Both the position numbers and the translations under genes were made by a program. From Marisa cornuarietis (lineage: Eukaryota > Mollusca > Gastropoda > Architaenioglossa > Ampullariidae), in the NCBI GenBank assembly GCA_004794655.1, contig SMMW01000555.1, positions 9,873,501 through 9,937,500 on the forward strand: a stretch of 64,000 bases of DNA, given 5' to 3'. Below are positions 1 to 13,600 of the stretch, piece after piece. The notes beneath the pieces were generated by a model. That model searched no databases. It worked only from the letters and a program-made list of their open reading frames with translations, and was not told where the DNA came from. Every line of letters starts with the position of its first letter. The stretch's first letter is position 1.

Positions 1-520
1 AATCACTTTTTCTCATATTTCTTTACTTTTAATCTTAATTTGTAATCAAATGTCTTTGTTTCTTATCCTTATCACATTTCTCTGTTCTAAGCTATTGTTT
101 AGGATTATTTCTTATTTTTAACCATTGTTCGTCCCGTCTTTTGTTTTACCTGCTGTTTTTATATTTCTTCGCCAATTTCTTCGTTTTTAATGAATTCTTA
201 TCAGATTTCTTTTCCTCTTCTGTGTTGTTAGCAGGAATGGGTGATCATTTCTTTGGTGACGAAAAGACTTGAGGATTGGTGTGTGCCGGTCTTTATACAT
301 ATCTGAACACACATGTACAAAAATACAGCTTCAATATCACAGCATAGTACTACAATACGTCTTTATTTATATTTCTGTTTACAACAGAGATGGAAAGGTT
401 TGGAAGCTCTCATAAGTAATTATCTACAGCCACCCTCAACCGCCCACACAGTTACACTGACACTCAGCCACTTGTCAGAGGCACACTATGGTAAGTGTTA
501 GGCGCTAGGGATAACGAAAC
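1..520. other. AT-rich flank, nothing recognised
   Basis: AT-rich DNA with no convincing exon, repeat or RNA gene. The short open frame at 313-501 has no recognisable motif and is treated as chance. Confidence 0.5.
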
Positions 521-529
521 TACGGTTCA

Positions 530-830
530 TTGGCCGGTCCTACTCAGGAATGTTACCGCAGTCAGCAAGGACTTGGCGAAAGCACTCTTTTTGGCAACCA
601 GTTGTTTACACCTGCGGCCAGAGGGTAGCGGTTGAAAATGGTGCTACAGTGGGTGAAAGGGGTCTGGGATAATGCTGACAGCTTTTAACCTCGCAGTCCT
701 GGTGTAGAGATCACCTAATGATCTTTGTGGAATGCTAGCGATCTTGCTGGCAATCTTGACCACCTTCGTCAAGAATGTTTTATCTTTGATAGAGAGAAGG
801 TCGAACGATACAGAAACACCCGTAGTTAAA
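530..830 (-). mobile_element. LINE ORF2 C-terminal remnant, antisense
   Basis: Reading the minus strand gives a degenerate protein typical of the end of the reverse-transcriptase ORF of CR1/Rex/Jockey-type LINEs. The order is a KIASKIASIPQRSLGDLYTR-like segment, then SIIPDPFHPL, a stop, HHFQPLPSGRR, and KKSAFAKSLLTAVTFL. The patterns 'DP.HPL', 'LPSGRR' and 'K.SF...AV.LLN' are characteristic of these elements. At least one stop interrupts the frame and no catalytic domain is visible, so this is a dead 5'-truncated fragment. The clade is not fixed by what remains. Confidence 0.65.
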
Positions 831-839
831 TGATACTGG

Positions 840-1853
840 AAGTTAAGTGATTATATATTTTTGATATATAATGTTTTTCCAAATGAGATCGTCATTTTTC
901 TATTGGGAAAACCCGAATTCAAACTGAATTCAAACATGAGCTGAATAGAATTGATTAGAATTATATATTATAGACCTAAGGAAAAAGGATACATAAAACA
1001 TAATCAAGGTTCTCTTTATGCCCTGTTTCAAAAATTCCATTCTCTTTGTATTGATGTATTCTTATTTGATGACATTTATTTTAATATATAATTCCTTATT
1101 TTTTCATTTTACACTCTATAATGAGAATTTTTTATTATTCAATTTGTTATCAATACCTTGAATATAAATAATAATGCCACCACATCATTAAAAAAAAAAT
1201 TAACAGTTATTATTATCAGTCGTGTTAAATTCTTCTTCAGCGTTTTTAAAATCCTGCTTTACGTTCACAGATATCTCAACATTCACTGGATGTCAGCAAG
1301 TGTTCCTATGCCTCAGTCATTTTAAAAATGTAAAAATTAACAAAATACTTGTGTGGGTATCTGTTTTTTATTTTATTTTACTTTTATTATTCTGGCTTGT
1401 TTTCATTCACTCCCAATTTAGACACTTAAATGCAAACTGTCTTATTTGTTTCTACATCGCGATAATATTTCTTGACAGACACTGATAGACTGAGAGAGAA
1501 AGTCCTGCACAAAAATCAATGGCAGTTTTCATGAACTGGAATTTTCTATAAGCAGGTTGGTCCCGTAAGTTTATTATAATTTTTTGGTATGTCTTATTAT
1601 AAAAATGTGTAATTTCATAAAAAGACAGTTCATTCATTTCAGATAAAGAGGTTAAAGAGTTACTGATTGCTTTTGTGTGGTCGAAAATCACATATTCGTC
1701 CATTTAATTGTGTTTTTGTTTTCGTTTTTTACACTTAAGGAGTGAAAACAGACCGTTTGCCTCATTGACACATAATTGTCGCTTTTCATGCTGTTTATAC
1801 AATTTTACCTTAAATCTTTTTGAGTCTTTTCCTAAACAACAAATCTCTCTCTA

Positions 1854-1940
<87 letters not shown>

Positions 1941-2744
1941 ATATATACTATGCGATATACATTATTTAAAGAGATCAATTCAAATATTTATTCGTGATTA
2001 TCTGAGATATCACAAGATGTATTTTATCATTGAAAGAAAATGATTCATTTCTGTCATTATTAAATCCAAGTGCAAACATTCCAAACATTTCATATTGTCT
2101 ACTTTATAAAGTAGAGTTTATAATTTGCGCAGGAAAAGAATCCATAAAGGCAGTAGAAACTGCTGCAATAAATAATTATACTATATCGACATTATTTCTC
2201 TAAGAAATGTTGAGACATGTCCAACTACTGCCACTTAAAAAAATAATACGGCAATCTTCTGGTTCCTCCCTTTCCCATCCGTGCGGGCATCAAGAATTAG
2301 CGCAGTCAAGACTTGGACCAATTTTTACTTCCCGCCTAGAAGGTCGAGTCCAGTTCAATATTTCTTATACTGACTTCGACAGCCACGAAACAAACATTCC
2401 CATAGACGTACGATTCAAAACAGACATCTATGTTCAAACCAAGCTTATACATAATGTTGAAGAAGTAGGAAGAGTTCATCAGAAGTTCCTGTGCTTCTTT
2501 CCTCAGGCGATAACATACTGATTAAAAATATATACTGTCCTAAAACAGTACTAACTAATATACGTTTTCAAATATTTCCCATACGGTCATATCATTTAAT
2601 TGTATGAAATTTTTTTCAAAATTTAACGACCCTTGTTTGATACTGTCCATCAGTTAACATGATGAACTTTGTCAGCACCCATAATATTGTCTTTCACATA
2701 TGCTTTTCCCACAATCCATAGCTATACACATCTAAACTTGTGGG
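840..2744. other. AT-rich intergenic DNA downstream of homeobrain
   Basis: No gene recognised. It contains the (CT)n(CA)n microsatellite listed separately and otherwise AT-rich unique-looking sequence. Open frames at 1222-1485, 1452-1703 and 2207-2521 show no known motif and are probably chance. Part of it may be 3' UTR of the homeobox gene if a more distal poly(A) site is used. Confidence 0.5.
1843..1937. repeat. (CT)n(CA)n compound microsatellite
   Basis: CT dinucleotides followed by about 32 CA dinucleotides (from about 1873). It explains the poly-HT open frame through here. Confidence 0.97.
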
Positions 2745-2750
2745 TTTATT
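2745..2750 (-). terminator. candidate poly(A) signal of the homeobox gene
   Basis: TTTATT on the plus strand reads AATAAA on the minus strand, about 190 bases past the homeobrain stop codon. Position and sequence fit a polyadenylation signal, but no transcript evidence is available and AT-rich DNA yields such hexamers by chance. Confidence 0.35.
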
Positions 2751-2941
2751 GTCACAGTGTGTGAGACTGTGTGAAGATGAAATGGATTGTTTAATCTGAT
2801 CTACCATACGTAGTTCAAACAAGGGGTGATAATAAACGTACTTGAACACTCAAAAAACACCGTCCCCCCCATCCCCCGACATGTTAAAGTTATGTTTGTA
2901 TTTCAAGTGATGGATCACTGGTCCATTGAGATCGCTGCCAC

Positions 2942-3661
2942 TCAGTTAGTTGTCTCCTTTTCTGCGTCCCCTAGGACCGGCGACATGGCGCTGTACTTCC
3001 GGGCAGGCGATTCTAAGGATCCTCCGGCTGCTGGCCCGGTGCTATGTTCTTTGGCCCGCATCCTCAGAGCCTCGATGCTGGAAGTCAACCGCGCCTGAAG
3101 ACCTTCTCCTGCTGAATCTGTCATCAGCAAAGGCCGGCAGCCTTGATTCTCGCGCGGTTCCATCAAAGAGCGATTACTATGAGCCATCGCCAGGTTGATG
3201 GGATGGAATGGAGGCGACCCGTGCAAGCCATGCGGCCCCGCCATGAAGAAATTCATCCCAGGAACGCCTACCCCACCGGTGGTACCTCCTGTATTCGCGG
3301 CGACGGCTGCAGCAGCGGCTGCTGCGGCGGCGGCAGCAGCGGCAGCGGAACCTCCTCCCCCGAGAAGGTAGGGAGGGATAACTCCAAACGGAAATCTCGA
3401 GGAAGTCGCATGAGGCATTGGTTGCACCTGCACGGCGCTCTGCGCGGACAGGGCGATGAGAGGGTGCACACCTGTCAGGTGAGGGAACCTGGTAGTCCAG
3501 AAGGTGTCGATTGGCGCTGAAAATGACAGGGTCTGACGCGCTACAGGTGACAAATCCCCTAATCCAGGAGGGGATTCCCCGCCCAGGTAGGCCGTCGGAC
3601 TATCCCTCCCCATCGCCTTTTCGCGCTTTCTCCACTTCGCTCGTCTATTCTGGAACCAAAC
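2942..3661 (-). CDS. hbn: homeobrain coding exon 3 (recognition helix, polyalanine, OAR, stop)
   Basis: Starts [20 protein letters not shown], which completes the homeodomain, after acceptor ttactacacag. A Gly-Gly-Gly-Gly-Ser-(Ala)14 block is encoded around 3305-3346. The OAR motif lies about 33 residues before the end; the stop TGA is at 2942-2944. An open frame runs upstream into the intron through the (ATG)n repeat and would give a methionine run, but that part is intronic. Confidence 0.88.
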   Translation of the reverse strand, partial: VWFQNRRAKWRKREKAMGRDSPTAYLGGESPPGLGDLSPVARQTLSFSAPIDTFWTTRFPHLTGVHPLIALSAQSAVQVQPMPHATSSRFPFGVIPPYLLGGGGSAAAAAAAAAAAAAAVAANTGGTTGGVGVPGMNFFMAGPHGLHGSPPFHPINLAMAHSNRSLMEPRENQGCRPLLMTDSAGEGLQARLTSSIEALRMRAKEHSTGPAAGGSLESPARKYSAMSPVLGDAEKETTN

Positions 3662-3674
3662 CTGTGTAGTAATA

Positions 3675-3752
<78 letters not shown>

Positions 3753-3963
3753 GTTTCCTATAATTTAATCGCGACAGATCTTTTGCTGTAGGATAAAAGC
3801 AGATTTCGCTTTACGCACTGGTATTTAGTAACTGAGGTTACAAACTTGTATACCTGTCAATAAGTTTGTTTTAGAAAAGTTGTTTTGCTAATCTAGGATA
3901 AGCAAACTCACTCAGAGCTGAGAACAACATTAAAACGTTTTCCTTGTGCAAAACATTGATGGA

Positions 3964-4055
<92 letters not shown>

Positions 4056-6219
4056 AAAGCAGACAAAACCTGAAGCAAAGTAGGGCCCTATAGACTATAA
4101 GCTTTGCCTGTCTAGAATATTTCCAGTCCAGTTGTTCGTCTTAAGCGTCCCACATGGAAGAGTTTTTTTCTAGCAGTGACTACGGTACCAAGTCATTGTC
4201 GTAAACCTCCTCAGCCCGCTATCTTGTTGTCGCTAAATAGGCGAATACAGGTTTGCTCTAAGCGGCAATTACACAAGAAGCGAAAATCGAAACTGTCCGT
4301 GGTTGGTCCCAGTTATTGGATTTCTGCCATTTGCAGACTCCGACCAGCTTGCCACATTTAGCCCAGTCGCAAGGAGTTGGACTGTTAAGGAAAATATCAG
4401 ACCGCGGATAAGACCGGTGGAAACAGGAGACACAGGGGTGCGCGTAAGACCGGGACTCATATGGTCAATTTCGCACCAGTTAGAGTAAATCGGATCTTCT
4501 AAAAGCTAGACGGGGAGGGGAGTAATGGGACAAGGGGAGGTTGACCGAAACCGGAGAAATCAAAGACGCTTTGGGGGTGATTGTGGAGCAGGCGCTGCTG
4601 GAGCTCCGAACCCTCCGCGTGAAAATACAGTCTAAGGGCGGCGCTGGACAGTGCGACTCACCTTACGTTTGTAAGCCGATTAAAAGCGATGAATGAAGGA
4701 ATGAATGAATGACTCACTCGCCCTCTTACCCACCCACGCACCCACTCATTCAATCAGTAATTTTGTTAACCAATCACTCCATCACACCAAATTTTGATAT
4801 TCGTCTGTCGGGGCTTTCTTAAAATAATAATTTGACGTGCAACTCGTGTTTGGATAGACGGATATAAATCATCCATCATCATCATCATCATCATCTGTGA
4901 GTTTGTATAGCGCGGCTCCCTGGTCAAAGCCAAGCTCACTGCGCTTAAATACAAAATACAGACAAAAATCCTGAGGCTCTCTCAATGCACTTAACGGAAG
5001 ACTTAGTCGTTGCTCGGCTGGATGAAATCTTTAGAGACCAAGATGTTGATCTAGTACAGTTCAAATCTACATGTCGAAGAGTCATTTTTTTCCATGGTGA
5101 ACGCAGAAAGGATCAATCAGTGGTCCATAGTAATGATGACTAGAGAAGCCGTACATACATACATACATGCATGCATGCATACATAGCTTCGTGCACTCCC
5201 CATGTCAAATCACAGTGACGAGCTCTCCAGAACGAATGGTGATTCATGCTGCCATGACCTCTGTCCACGCGTCTCTTGTAAGAGACCCGGAACAACTCCC
5301 CGGCCAGCGCTCGGACCGAACGTGTCACCAGGGTGGCCTGAGTAATCACTTAAGACGATCACTCTTAACCCTTTCGATGGCCAGGAGTACGCCCGCCGCG
5401 CAAAGCTCCATTTAATCGCCCCAAAGACATCGGCCAGGCTGCAGAGCACAAGTTCCAACAAACAAGGGGGGTCGGTTGTTGACAGCGAGGGAGCGCCCGA
5501 CTCTTTGTTGCTGGTGCTCTAACGACCTTATTATTAGCTCCCTGGTCGTCTTTTGTGCCTCTGTATGTCTTCATCAGCGCTTAGTGATCAGTGGCGGGCA
5601 ACCTGGGGAGAGGGTAGGTTCGCGATGATCAGGACAGCAAAGACGGGAGGAAGTACCCGGGTGTCTAAGGCCACCACCCTGCACGCAGTGTCTTATGCCG
5701 AGGGCGGGTATCTTTTGGGGGGCCTCCTCGAAAACTGCTGAGGCGAGATGCCACCTGCTCGCCAGAAGACAGAGGGAAGGCAGGGTAGGGGGCGAGGAAG
5801 AGAGGGAGCGAGCGTGAGATAAGCTGCTGTATTTGAATACGTATACACTAGCTTAGCAGATTATTGTACCTCCTCCCTTTCTCTCTCCCTCTCTCTCCAT
5901 TCATTCTTCAGCACGCAAGAAAGAGATCAGTGATTAGCAGAAAGACACATTTTGCCTGACTTTAAAACGATATTTTCACGCTTATACAGCGTCACCACGT
6001 AAACTCAGGTTTGTAAAAATTGTGTTTACAAATCACGCTGATAACCCTATGGTTGTACCTTGGAGATTATCTAGTCTTAATTTTGTCCTGTCCTTAGATA
6101 TTCTGCTCTGAATTATTATTGTTGTTGTTGTCACAAACAACATGGTACAAAGAGCCGAGAAAGATGTCAACGATCAAAATACACACCATTAGCTACCAGG
6201 CGCGCACGCACACACACCA

Positions 6220-6285
<66 letters not shown>

Positions 6286-6893
6286 CGATATTGAAAAGCT
6301 TCTTCTATAGTCGGCTCCGGGTGATCACGAATGGAAATCGCGAGTGGAAGTGTTTGATTCAGACGAAATTTAGTTCACACGCCTGCATGGCTCGCTGGAT
6401 GAATGAACCCTGGGATAGCAGGGGACTAAACACAATGACATGCCTGGTAGTAGTAGTATCAGCTATAGTGATCTCACCCTCCTTCATCACCTCATCCTAA
6501 CTCCCCTCATCATAATTTATCACTCAGTCAAATAACTTCCGTCATCAACCCCTCCCCCATCTGGTCAATGGAGTATTCCTCTGGCTTCTCAACACCCACT
6601 CGACCTGCCAGGTGACAGAGACTCGATGGCGATGAAATACTTCTCGTGCGCTCTCCTACTGCACCCCCTGATTCCAAGTCCGGCATGCCTTGTTAGCCCT
6701 CTTCACCCATTAGCCACCCAGCTTCGTCTATTGTTGTCTGTTCGAACTGGCTCCCGAAGAAAAGAATGTTTATGGGTGGGCTGTCGTGGCAGGTTGGCTT
6801 TTGAACCTGACATAAGCTTTCAGTATCGCTCACGTTTGCTAGCATACCATCTTAAGTGTCGTATAAGCATTGGAAGTTGATTTAAAAAGAGGA

Positions 6894-6944
<51 letters not shown>

Positions 6945-7136
6945 CTTGCGTTCGTGCGTACATGCGTGCAGAGCGCACACGCAGCTGCTTTGGTGTGTTT
7001 TAGTCTCAGTTGTTGGTTCGGTGTATAAGCACCAATTAAAAAATAATAAACAGTAAAAAGTAAGCATGTGTGCGCGCTTGAGCAGGTGAGTGGGTGGGTC
7101 AGTTGTACGTATGTCTGTATCTGTATCTGTATCTGT

Positions 7137-7220
<84 letters not shown>

Positions 7221-7633
7221 AAGAGTGGTGTGTGTGATAGTGTTTGTTGACGGGTTTCTTAACGAATGCAACCATGTGTGTACTTGACTGCGTGTGAATG
7301 AGTTTAAACTATTAACAAAAATGTGAGTAGATGAGTAATACTTGGCTTGTGTGCGTTTGTGAGTGACAAAACAAGTTCTCACGTTGCTTGTATTCTCTAC
7401 TTTTTACCCCTTTTCCCGTAAATCTCCCCTTTTTCTCTTCGACCATTCATCTGCCACGCATTTTGCACACATCTCACGCCACTGCCCACAAAAGCCCCTA
7501 ACTTGTCGACTTGAAGGGCGACACTCTTGAAACACAACAGCAGTTAAGGCCTACAAAACATTCTCAGACTAGCTGGTGAAAGCACTGTGCCTCACGGTTC
7601 TTCCCAGTCCTGTAGTTGCCCAAACGATAATGC

Positions 7634-7680
<47 letters not shown>

Positions 7681-10600
7681 ACACACACACACACCTTGTC
7701 CGGCAGTTACACATTCTTGACACTAAATTGCTGTGTGCTGACCAGTCGCTGATGACGGGTCTACTTGACGAACATGCTGGACAGCCTCCTCTGAGTCTTT
7801 AAAAATCCCGGTCTGTTAATTAAGACCGCACCGTATCAGGAAGCAAGCCATCTGCTTACACAGATTCTTCACTGATAGATGACCGTACGACCTGAGGAAC
7901 GTTCATGTTATCGCCTCCTCTTGAATAAATTCTAGTAACACATCCAAGCGCTAAATAGGATAGTTTCTTTTTTAAGGAATCGAACCCTACACCTACGAAA
8001 AAAAAATTTTGCAACGACCTTGCCTATGATGGCATTATAACACACACGGCACGGTCAACCATGTCTGCACTCCTGTGTGGACAGGTGAATCGTCTTACGG
8101 TCCAACATAAGACCTGACCTCGTTCAAATCAAGGCTTACTAAGAGAATTCAGATGTCAGACTAGAGACATGGGATATACCTAAGGGTCTGATGATGGATG
8201 TGTGCCTTATAAAAACTGCTCGGTTGTTCGATACACTGGTGCCTTGCAAGAATAAAGTGAAGGGTGCATAAAGTGTCCCCTCACATTCATCTCTCCAACG
8301 GAGGGACTTCATATGTAATAACAATCCCCTCACCTAGTAATATAAGAAAGAAAAAGGTAACAAATTTATCAAGAGGAGAACATAAGCTTTTGGAAAGATT
8401 TACTCGAGTTAAAAGACCGAGTAATATTTTGGTCAGTCTAAAATCAAATGATTATCGATTCCTGGCACGAAAATTTATTAACAAGAGGAATATTGGAACG
8501 TTTAAGTATTGACTGAAGTGAAGAATTTACAATCGTGATATTTTTTTAAACTAAAACCAAATGTTTATGATCACGTTCCAAATTTATTTATTTAAAATTA
8601 TAAACGCTTGAAATTCAAACTATAATTTGCTTAAAACCTAAAATCGAATATTTATTTATTACTACATTTGCTTTCCATACTACTACTACTACTACTACTA
8701 TTAATAATAATATTATTATTAAAGCACTTCGCTTGCTTGCTTTGGAGGCCGCCTGGAGGGGGAAATGGTTAAAAGGACGAAGCAGAGGATCTGTGGAAGA
8801 CCAAAACCTCCGGATTTTATTAGCGGAAACTTTCCATTTAATTGAGTATCAACCTTCTTAATTAGGTACCTCTGGGTAGCAAATTTGGGTATCACAGCTT
8901 CCGAGCTGAATTGACAAATTTGGTCTTTTGTCATGCGCAGTCTTGCGTCCCCAACCCCCATCCTTCGTTCTTGGAGGCAAATTCGCCGACGTCTTTCTTC
9001 TGTAACGCCTACTACCCGGGGGTTATAAACCCTAAACCTTTCTTTATCTATCCCGCTAATTATCCCCCTTTCTGAGCAGCTCAGTGAAGGCGACGTTCGC
9101 CAGGTTACACGCCCCTTTTCCTGTGTCATACTCGGGATGACTCTTATGCAGACACTCTTGACTGACTTTGAAAGGCAGAAGGGTGGAAAACCATTTCAAT
9201 CCCCTTTAAAGACGTAAAAAACATCGACCTCTGATCAGAGGGGCCCGCCAGTCCCATCTCAGCATGACAGGGCCATTTAGTTGAGTTATTAATCACCAGC
9301 TTTCTCGCCCTCTCTCGTCTCGCACTCTGTCCACCCGAGTACCCGTACCCATACCCGTATGATGGCGTCCTTAGCAGTCTTCTTTTCTGAGAGAAGTCTT
9401 CTGAGAGAGAGAGAGGGAGAGAAAAAATACAGGAGGAGGAGAAAGAACATACATTTTATAGCCAGCTGATAATTTAAGAAACCGGTAGACAGGCATGATA
9501 TTTCTTGATTGCATAATTTTACTAGGTTGTTTTTCTGTGCAGATGTAATAAAGGAGCTCGTTATTATGGACATGTTTTACGCAGATTGTTTGGATACATA
9601 ATGTCGTGAGCGGATGTTTGCGGACTGGAAGACCTGTACCGCCACAGCCCAAACAGCAATTATGTTTAATCCCGATAACTCGCGAAGGCTAAAAATATTG
9701 CCGCATTCCGAAAGAATGCAAACAAAAATTTCGTGTATTTTAAGAGATGACTTTCATGCAGATTTTACAAGCGTTTTTGCCGTGTAGTCTTCCACAAAAT
9801 GGGGAAAAAAAATCAAAAGCATATTTTCTGCACTCATCCTGTTTGACTACTAAAGACATTGAATAGTACGCATAAACAAATATTGCTGCATGTTAAGGTA
9901 GGAGTATCTGTCGGAAATTTCACTCCAGCTTTCCAATTCAAACAACGCTCATATCAAACACGCAGGTGTCGGTGACTGTAGGCTTCAGTCCCCCTCGACA
10001 TCCCGCAGTGCTCTACTCATGCCCTCAACTTAGCCGGCAGCGCCACCTCCCCACCCTCACCCCTCCAGACCCTCCTCTTCCTCCTCCTCCTCCAGCCTCC
10101 AGCCCGCTGCCAACAGTGGACAAAGGCAGATCTCGTCACCGAGCGGGCAGGCCCATACAGTTTGCGCTGACTAATGCAAAAATCATTCATGTTAAAGAAA
10201 CAATGCGTTAAGGAAACGGGAAAGATCGGTAAAAGGAGGAAAAGCAGTGTGGAGGGATCAGAAGAAGCGTATTGCAGAACACAAGGACGTGATGTGATGA
10301 TCGCAAGCGATCCAGCTGCTCCACGAGACCTAATTAACGGCGTCTTGAACCGTTGGCTGCCTGATTCTACTCGTGAATACCACGCACGTGAGCTGCTCAG
10401 ACACCGTTAGGACAGCTTAACACTAGGTGTCGCTTTTAAACGTCTAAGAAAGGTCTTTAAGCCGGGCTTCAAATAATCCACACCTACATCGGACATAATC
10501 CACAGACTTCGTGTAACCAATGACTGAGTTTGGACGAAAGGTAAAGGGTTGAGGATGTACAGTAATAATATAAAACTAAATCTAACTCTACGTTTGTTAA

Positions 10601-13600
10601 TGTTTGTATCGTTCTCGTCCAGTAAGTTTCATTCTGGGAGTTTTTTCATGTCTTGCTAATGTACGAGTAAGCTCTGAAAAAAAGAAAAAGGAATCGAATA
10701 CGAACAGTTCAAGGATGTGAATGACTAGAAATCTTTCCAGAATGATTCCAGTATGATTCACTAAGTTATTAAATATATCGTATTTAAATGTTGGTGACAT
10801 TGGTGGATCCGCTACGTTCTGATAAAAGCTTGACTCGTATAGTGTATGAAAACGCACCCTCAATCACACGTTTACACATGGGACACCCCAAGCAATGTTC
10901 CTCCCTTCATCACCCCCCCTCTCTCTCGCTTTCTTTCTTTATCTTTCTCTTCATCTTCTTCTTCACTTTCTCCTTCCCTTTGTCTCTCTCCCTCTCGCTC
11001 ACTTACGAAGAAAGGGGGAATGCCTGAAAGACCGACCACCCCTGGGATAGGCGGATGACAAAACCACTGATACACAGCTTGACTGCATGCTGGGACACGC
11101 AATGGCACCTTATGAGGCAGCTTTTGTGACAAGGAAGGCCTGGCAGATTATGCTTGAGGCATCGCCACTCATTAACTCTTCATTTCATTGATATGTTTCG
11201 GTTGCCAGTACATGCTCAGTCATCATCATCATTATCATCTAAAAAGATTGAGACGAATACCACTAGCCACCGCATACTTACATCAGTCATCAGCGTAATT
11301 TATTATTAATAAATGGTCCTCCTAAGTCCTTCACAAACTAGGCAGTGGACAGAAGACTGCCTTGGGGGACAGTATACAACTATCTATTCAGCTCTGATTA
11401 TACTTTAACAAAATTTAAGCTAAATACGAAAATAATGAACCAGAAATAAAGGACTATAACAAGAAAACAGTAAAGTCTTGAACTAGAAGGGTTTTTTTTG
11501 GGGGGAGAAAGGTCAAGAGTAAAGAAACACGTGACCAACCTGCACCCGCGCCTCGCTAAGTTCCAGCCTCATGGCCAGCTCCTCGCGCGTGAACACGTCC
11601 GGGTACTGCGTCTTCTCGAAGGCTCTCTCCAGCTGGTGCAGCTGATAGGTCGTGAAAGTCGTCCGACTCCGTCGGATCTTCCGAGGCTTGCTGACGTCAT
11701 CCTCGGCGGAGCTCGGAGCGTCCAACTCATGCTCGAGGTCGTGGCTCATGGCGCTTTCCTGGAGTTCAAGGTCAGCCGCGGAACCATCATCATGGACGAG
11801 AAATTCCCGCTTCGCCGACCCATGGACTTCCGCACCAACGTCCGCTACATCGTTGCCGCTGTTTTTGGCACTATTGTTGTTGGTTGTGGTGGTGATGGTG
11901 GTATGATGGCTGTTGTTGTTACCGCTGATGTTGTTAACCTGTTTGTTGTGCGCATGCGTCCTTGAGGCGTTTTCGTGGTTTTCAGGGCTCTGAGGCTTAT
12001 CCACTTGGAGAAAGTTGGAATGTCGTGAGTTCAAAACTCGGTTCTTTTCCAGCAGATGGCTCCTTCCGTGACTGTCTTTGGAGCTGGAGTTATGAGAAGG
12101 GCAGGCACCGTTGTTACAGCTGTGATGCCCGCCTATCTCGGGACACACAACAGCAGAGCGGGGTACATCGCAATAAGCATTATTTTCTTTCGCTGCAGAA
12201 CTCGGGGAAGACCATGCGAATTCTCGTGAAATGTCTGAAAACCAAAAAAGGACGTCAGTAAGTGTTTACACCAAACACAACAACCCACACCCTCCCCCAT
12301 TCCAGTAACATGTTACAGTGGTCATTCTCCTTTTCTCTTCAACCATGAGGTAACATTACCCATGCCTCATGAGTACGGCCCCAATAGGTCAAACCTCGTG
12401 AAACTTTAGGTTTAAATACACATTTTGTTTTCATCAGAATTTTATAGCTGAGTTCAGAGGAGACAAAACTTAGCTAGAATTCCATCAAAGATTAGCCACA
12501 GCGAACGAACAAACGAAAACACATAATATGGTCACCCTCTCGCGCTTTCGTTGGGGGTTTGTTAGATCACGTGACCTGACCCAGCAGTTTATTAGAAATA
12601 TAGATTTGAGCCTGAACGCCCAATGCTAGCAATATAATTACGATATTTTATCCATAAAAAGGATCCTTTGTCTATTAATATTTAAGTTTTGTATTGAACT
12701 GTATATCTGGCTGCGTGTTCCCCTATCCTCGCATACTTTTTAAGCAAACGGAAAGTCTACGAATTTGATCGATTTAATGGAAGAAGATATTAAGTAAAGT
12801 GAAAGGAATGAAATGTTTAAGCAGAAAAGAGGGAGAAAGAGAGATGGAAAGAGAAGACAGAACTGTAAAAATTCATAATGAATGAATGAATCCCTTTTGA
12901 TTCTCTTCTCCTTTTTTTTTTTTGTTTCTAAAAGCGTTATATGTGAGAGGTAAGATTTAAGAGTGTTTCTTTAAAATGTTATTTATATTTTTGTTCTATG
13001 TATTTATATGAGGCTAACTTTTTATTTTCCTATGCACACAGAAGATAGAAAGTTCCTTTACGTTCACTCCATAGACTGCACCGCAAAGTTCGAGAAGACT
13101 CCTATAAGCGATATGTCCATAGCCCTATAACAACATTTCTACACATTTCAACCGAACACATAAACATCAGCCACCAGGCCATATTTCCCATCCCCCAGGA
13201 TGTATTGGGAAGAGGGAGGGGGAGAAGGGTTGTGCTTTGTTTGGGGATAACAAGATATTAAAGAAAGTATAGCCTACGAATGAGCCTCCAGCTCTGGGGA
13301 GGAAAAAGGTTCAGCCTGAATCTGACAGCTGTGAACTGGAAACAGGAGTGTGGTCATTCAGCACCGTCAGTAAGAATCAACTGTTGTGCAGAAATTAACT
13401 AAAGACAAGTCTGTAAAGGAAGCGCTACCCGAGAAAGGTTTGCAGAAAGTGCTTGATATTGGTCTGTTCAGACTGTTATCATGAAAAGGACATTGTTATG
13501 AGACCGCCTGTGGTATTTCTTCCTTGCTCTAATTATTTTGTCTTCAAAATAACGTACTTTTAAAAATCTATTCGTGGACAAATCTTTAAAACACAAACGC

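Larger units (their letters stand above)
3662..11539 (-). other. homeobrain intron 2 (7.9 kb)
   Basis: Bounded by CAG|gttggt and tacacag. No exon of another gene recognised. Contents: an (ATC)n array against the acceptor, a GAAA array, a SINE/LINE tail near 4.9 kb, TACA/TGCA repeats at 5152-5185, CA/GT arrays at 6.2, 6.9, 7.1 and 7.6 kb, CpG-richer unique stretches at about 4.3-4.7 and 5.2-5.8 kb, and AT-rich DNA at 8.3-8.7 kb. Confidence 0.75.

Noticed and set aside
3662..3751. Methionine-run N-terminus for the homeodomain exon
   Set aside because: The run comes from the intronic (ATG)n repeat; a splice acceptor at 3662-3663 and the split homeodomain show that the exon starts at 3661.
6882..7382. 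His-Thr or Val-Cys repeat proteins here and at the other CA/GT arrays
   Set aside because: Translations of dinucleotide repeats with no flanking coding signal.
11498..11965. Plus-strand open frame opposite homeobrain exon 2
   Set aside because: Antisense shadow of a strongly supported exon; no homology of its own recognised.
12146..12148. Start of homeobrain at the CPEIGGHH segment or at 14676
   Set aside because: Both positions are GTG codons, not ATG. The frame of exon 2 runs upstream to a good acceptor at 12235, and exon 1 supplies an ATG at 14610.
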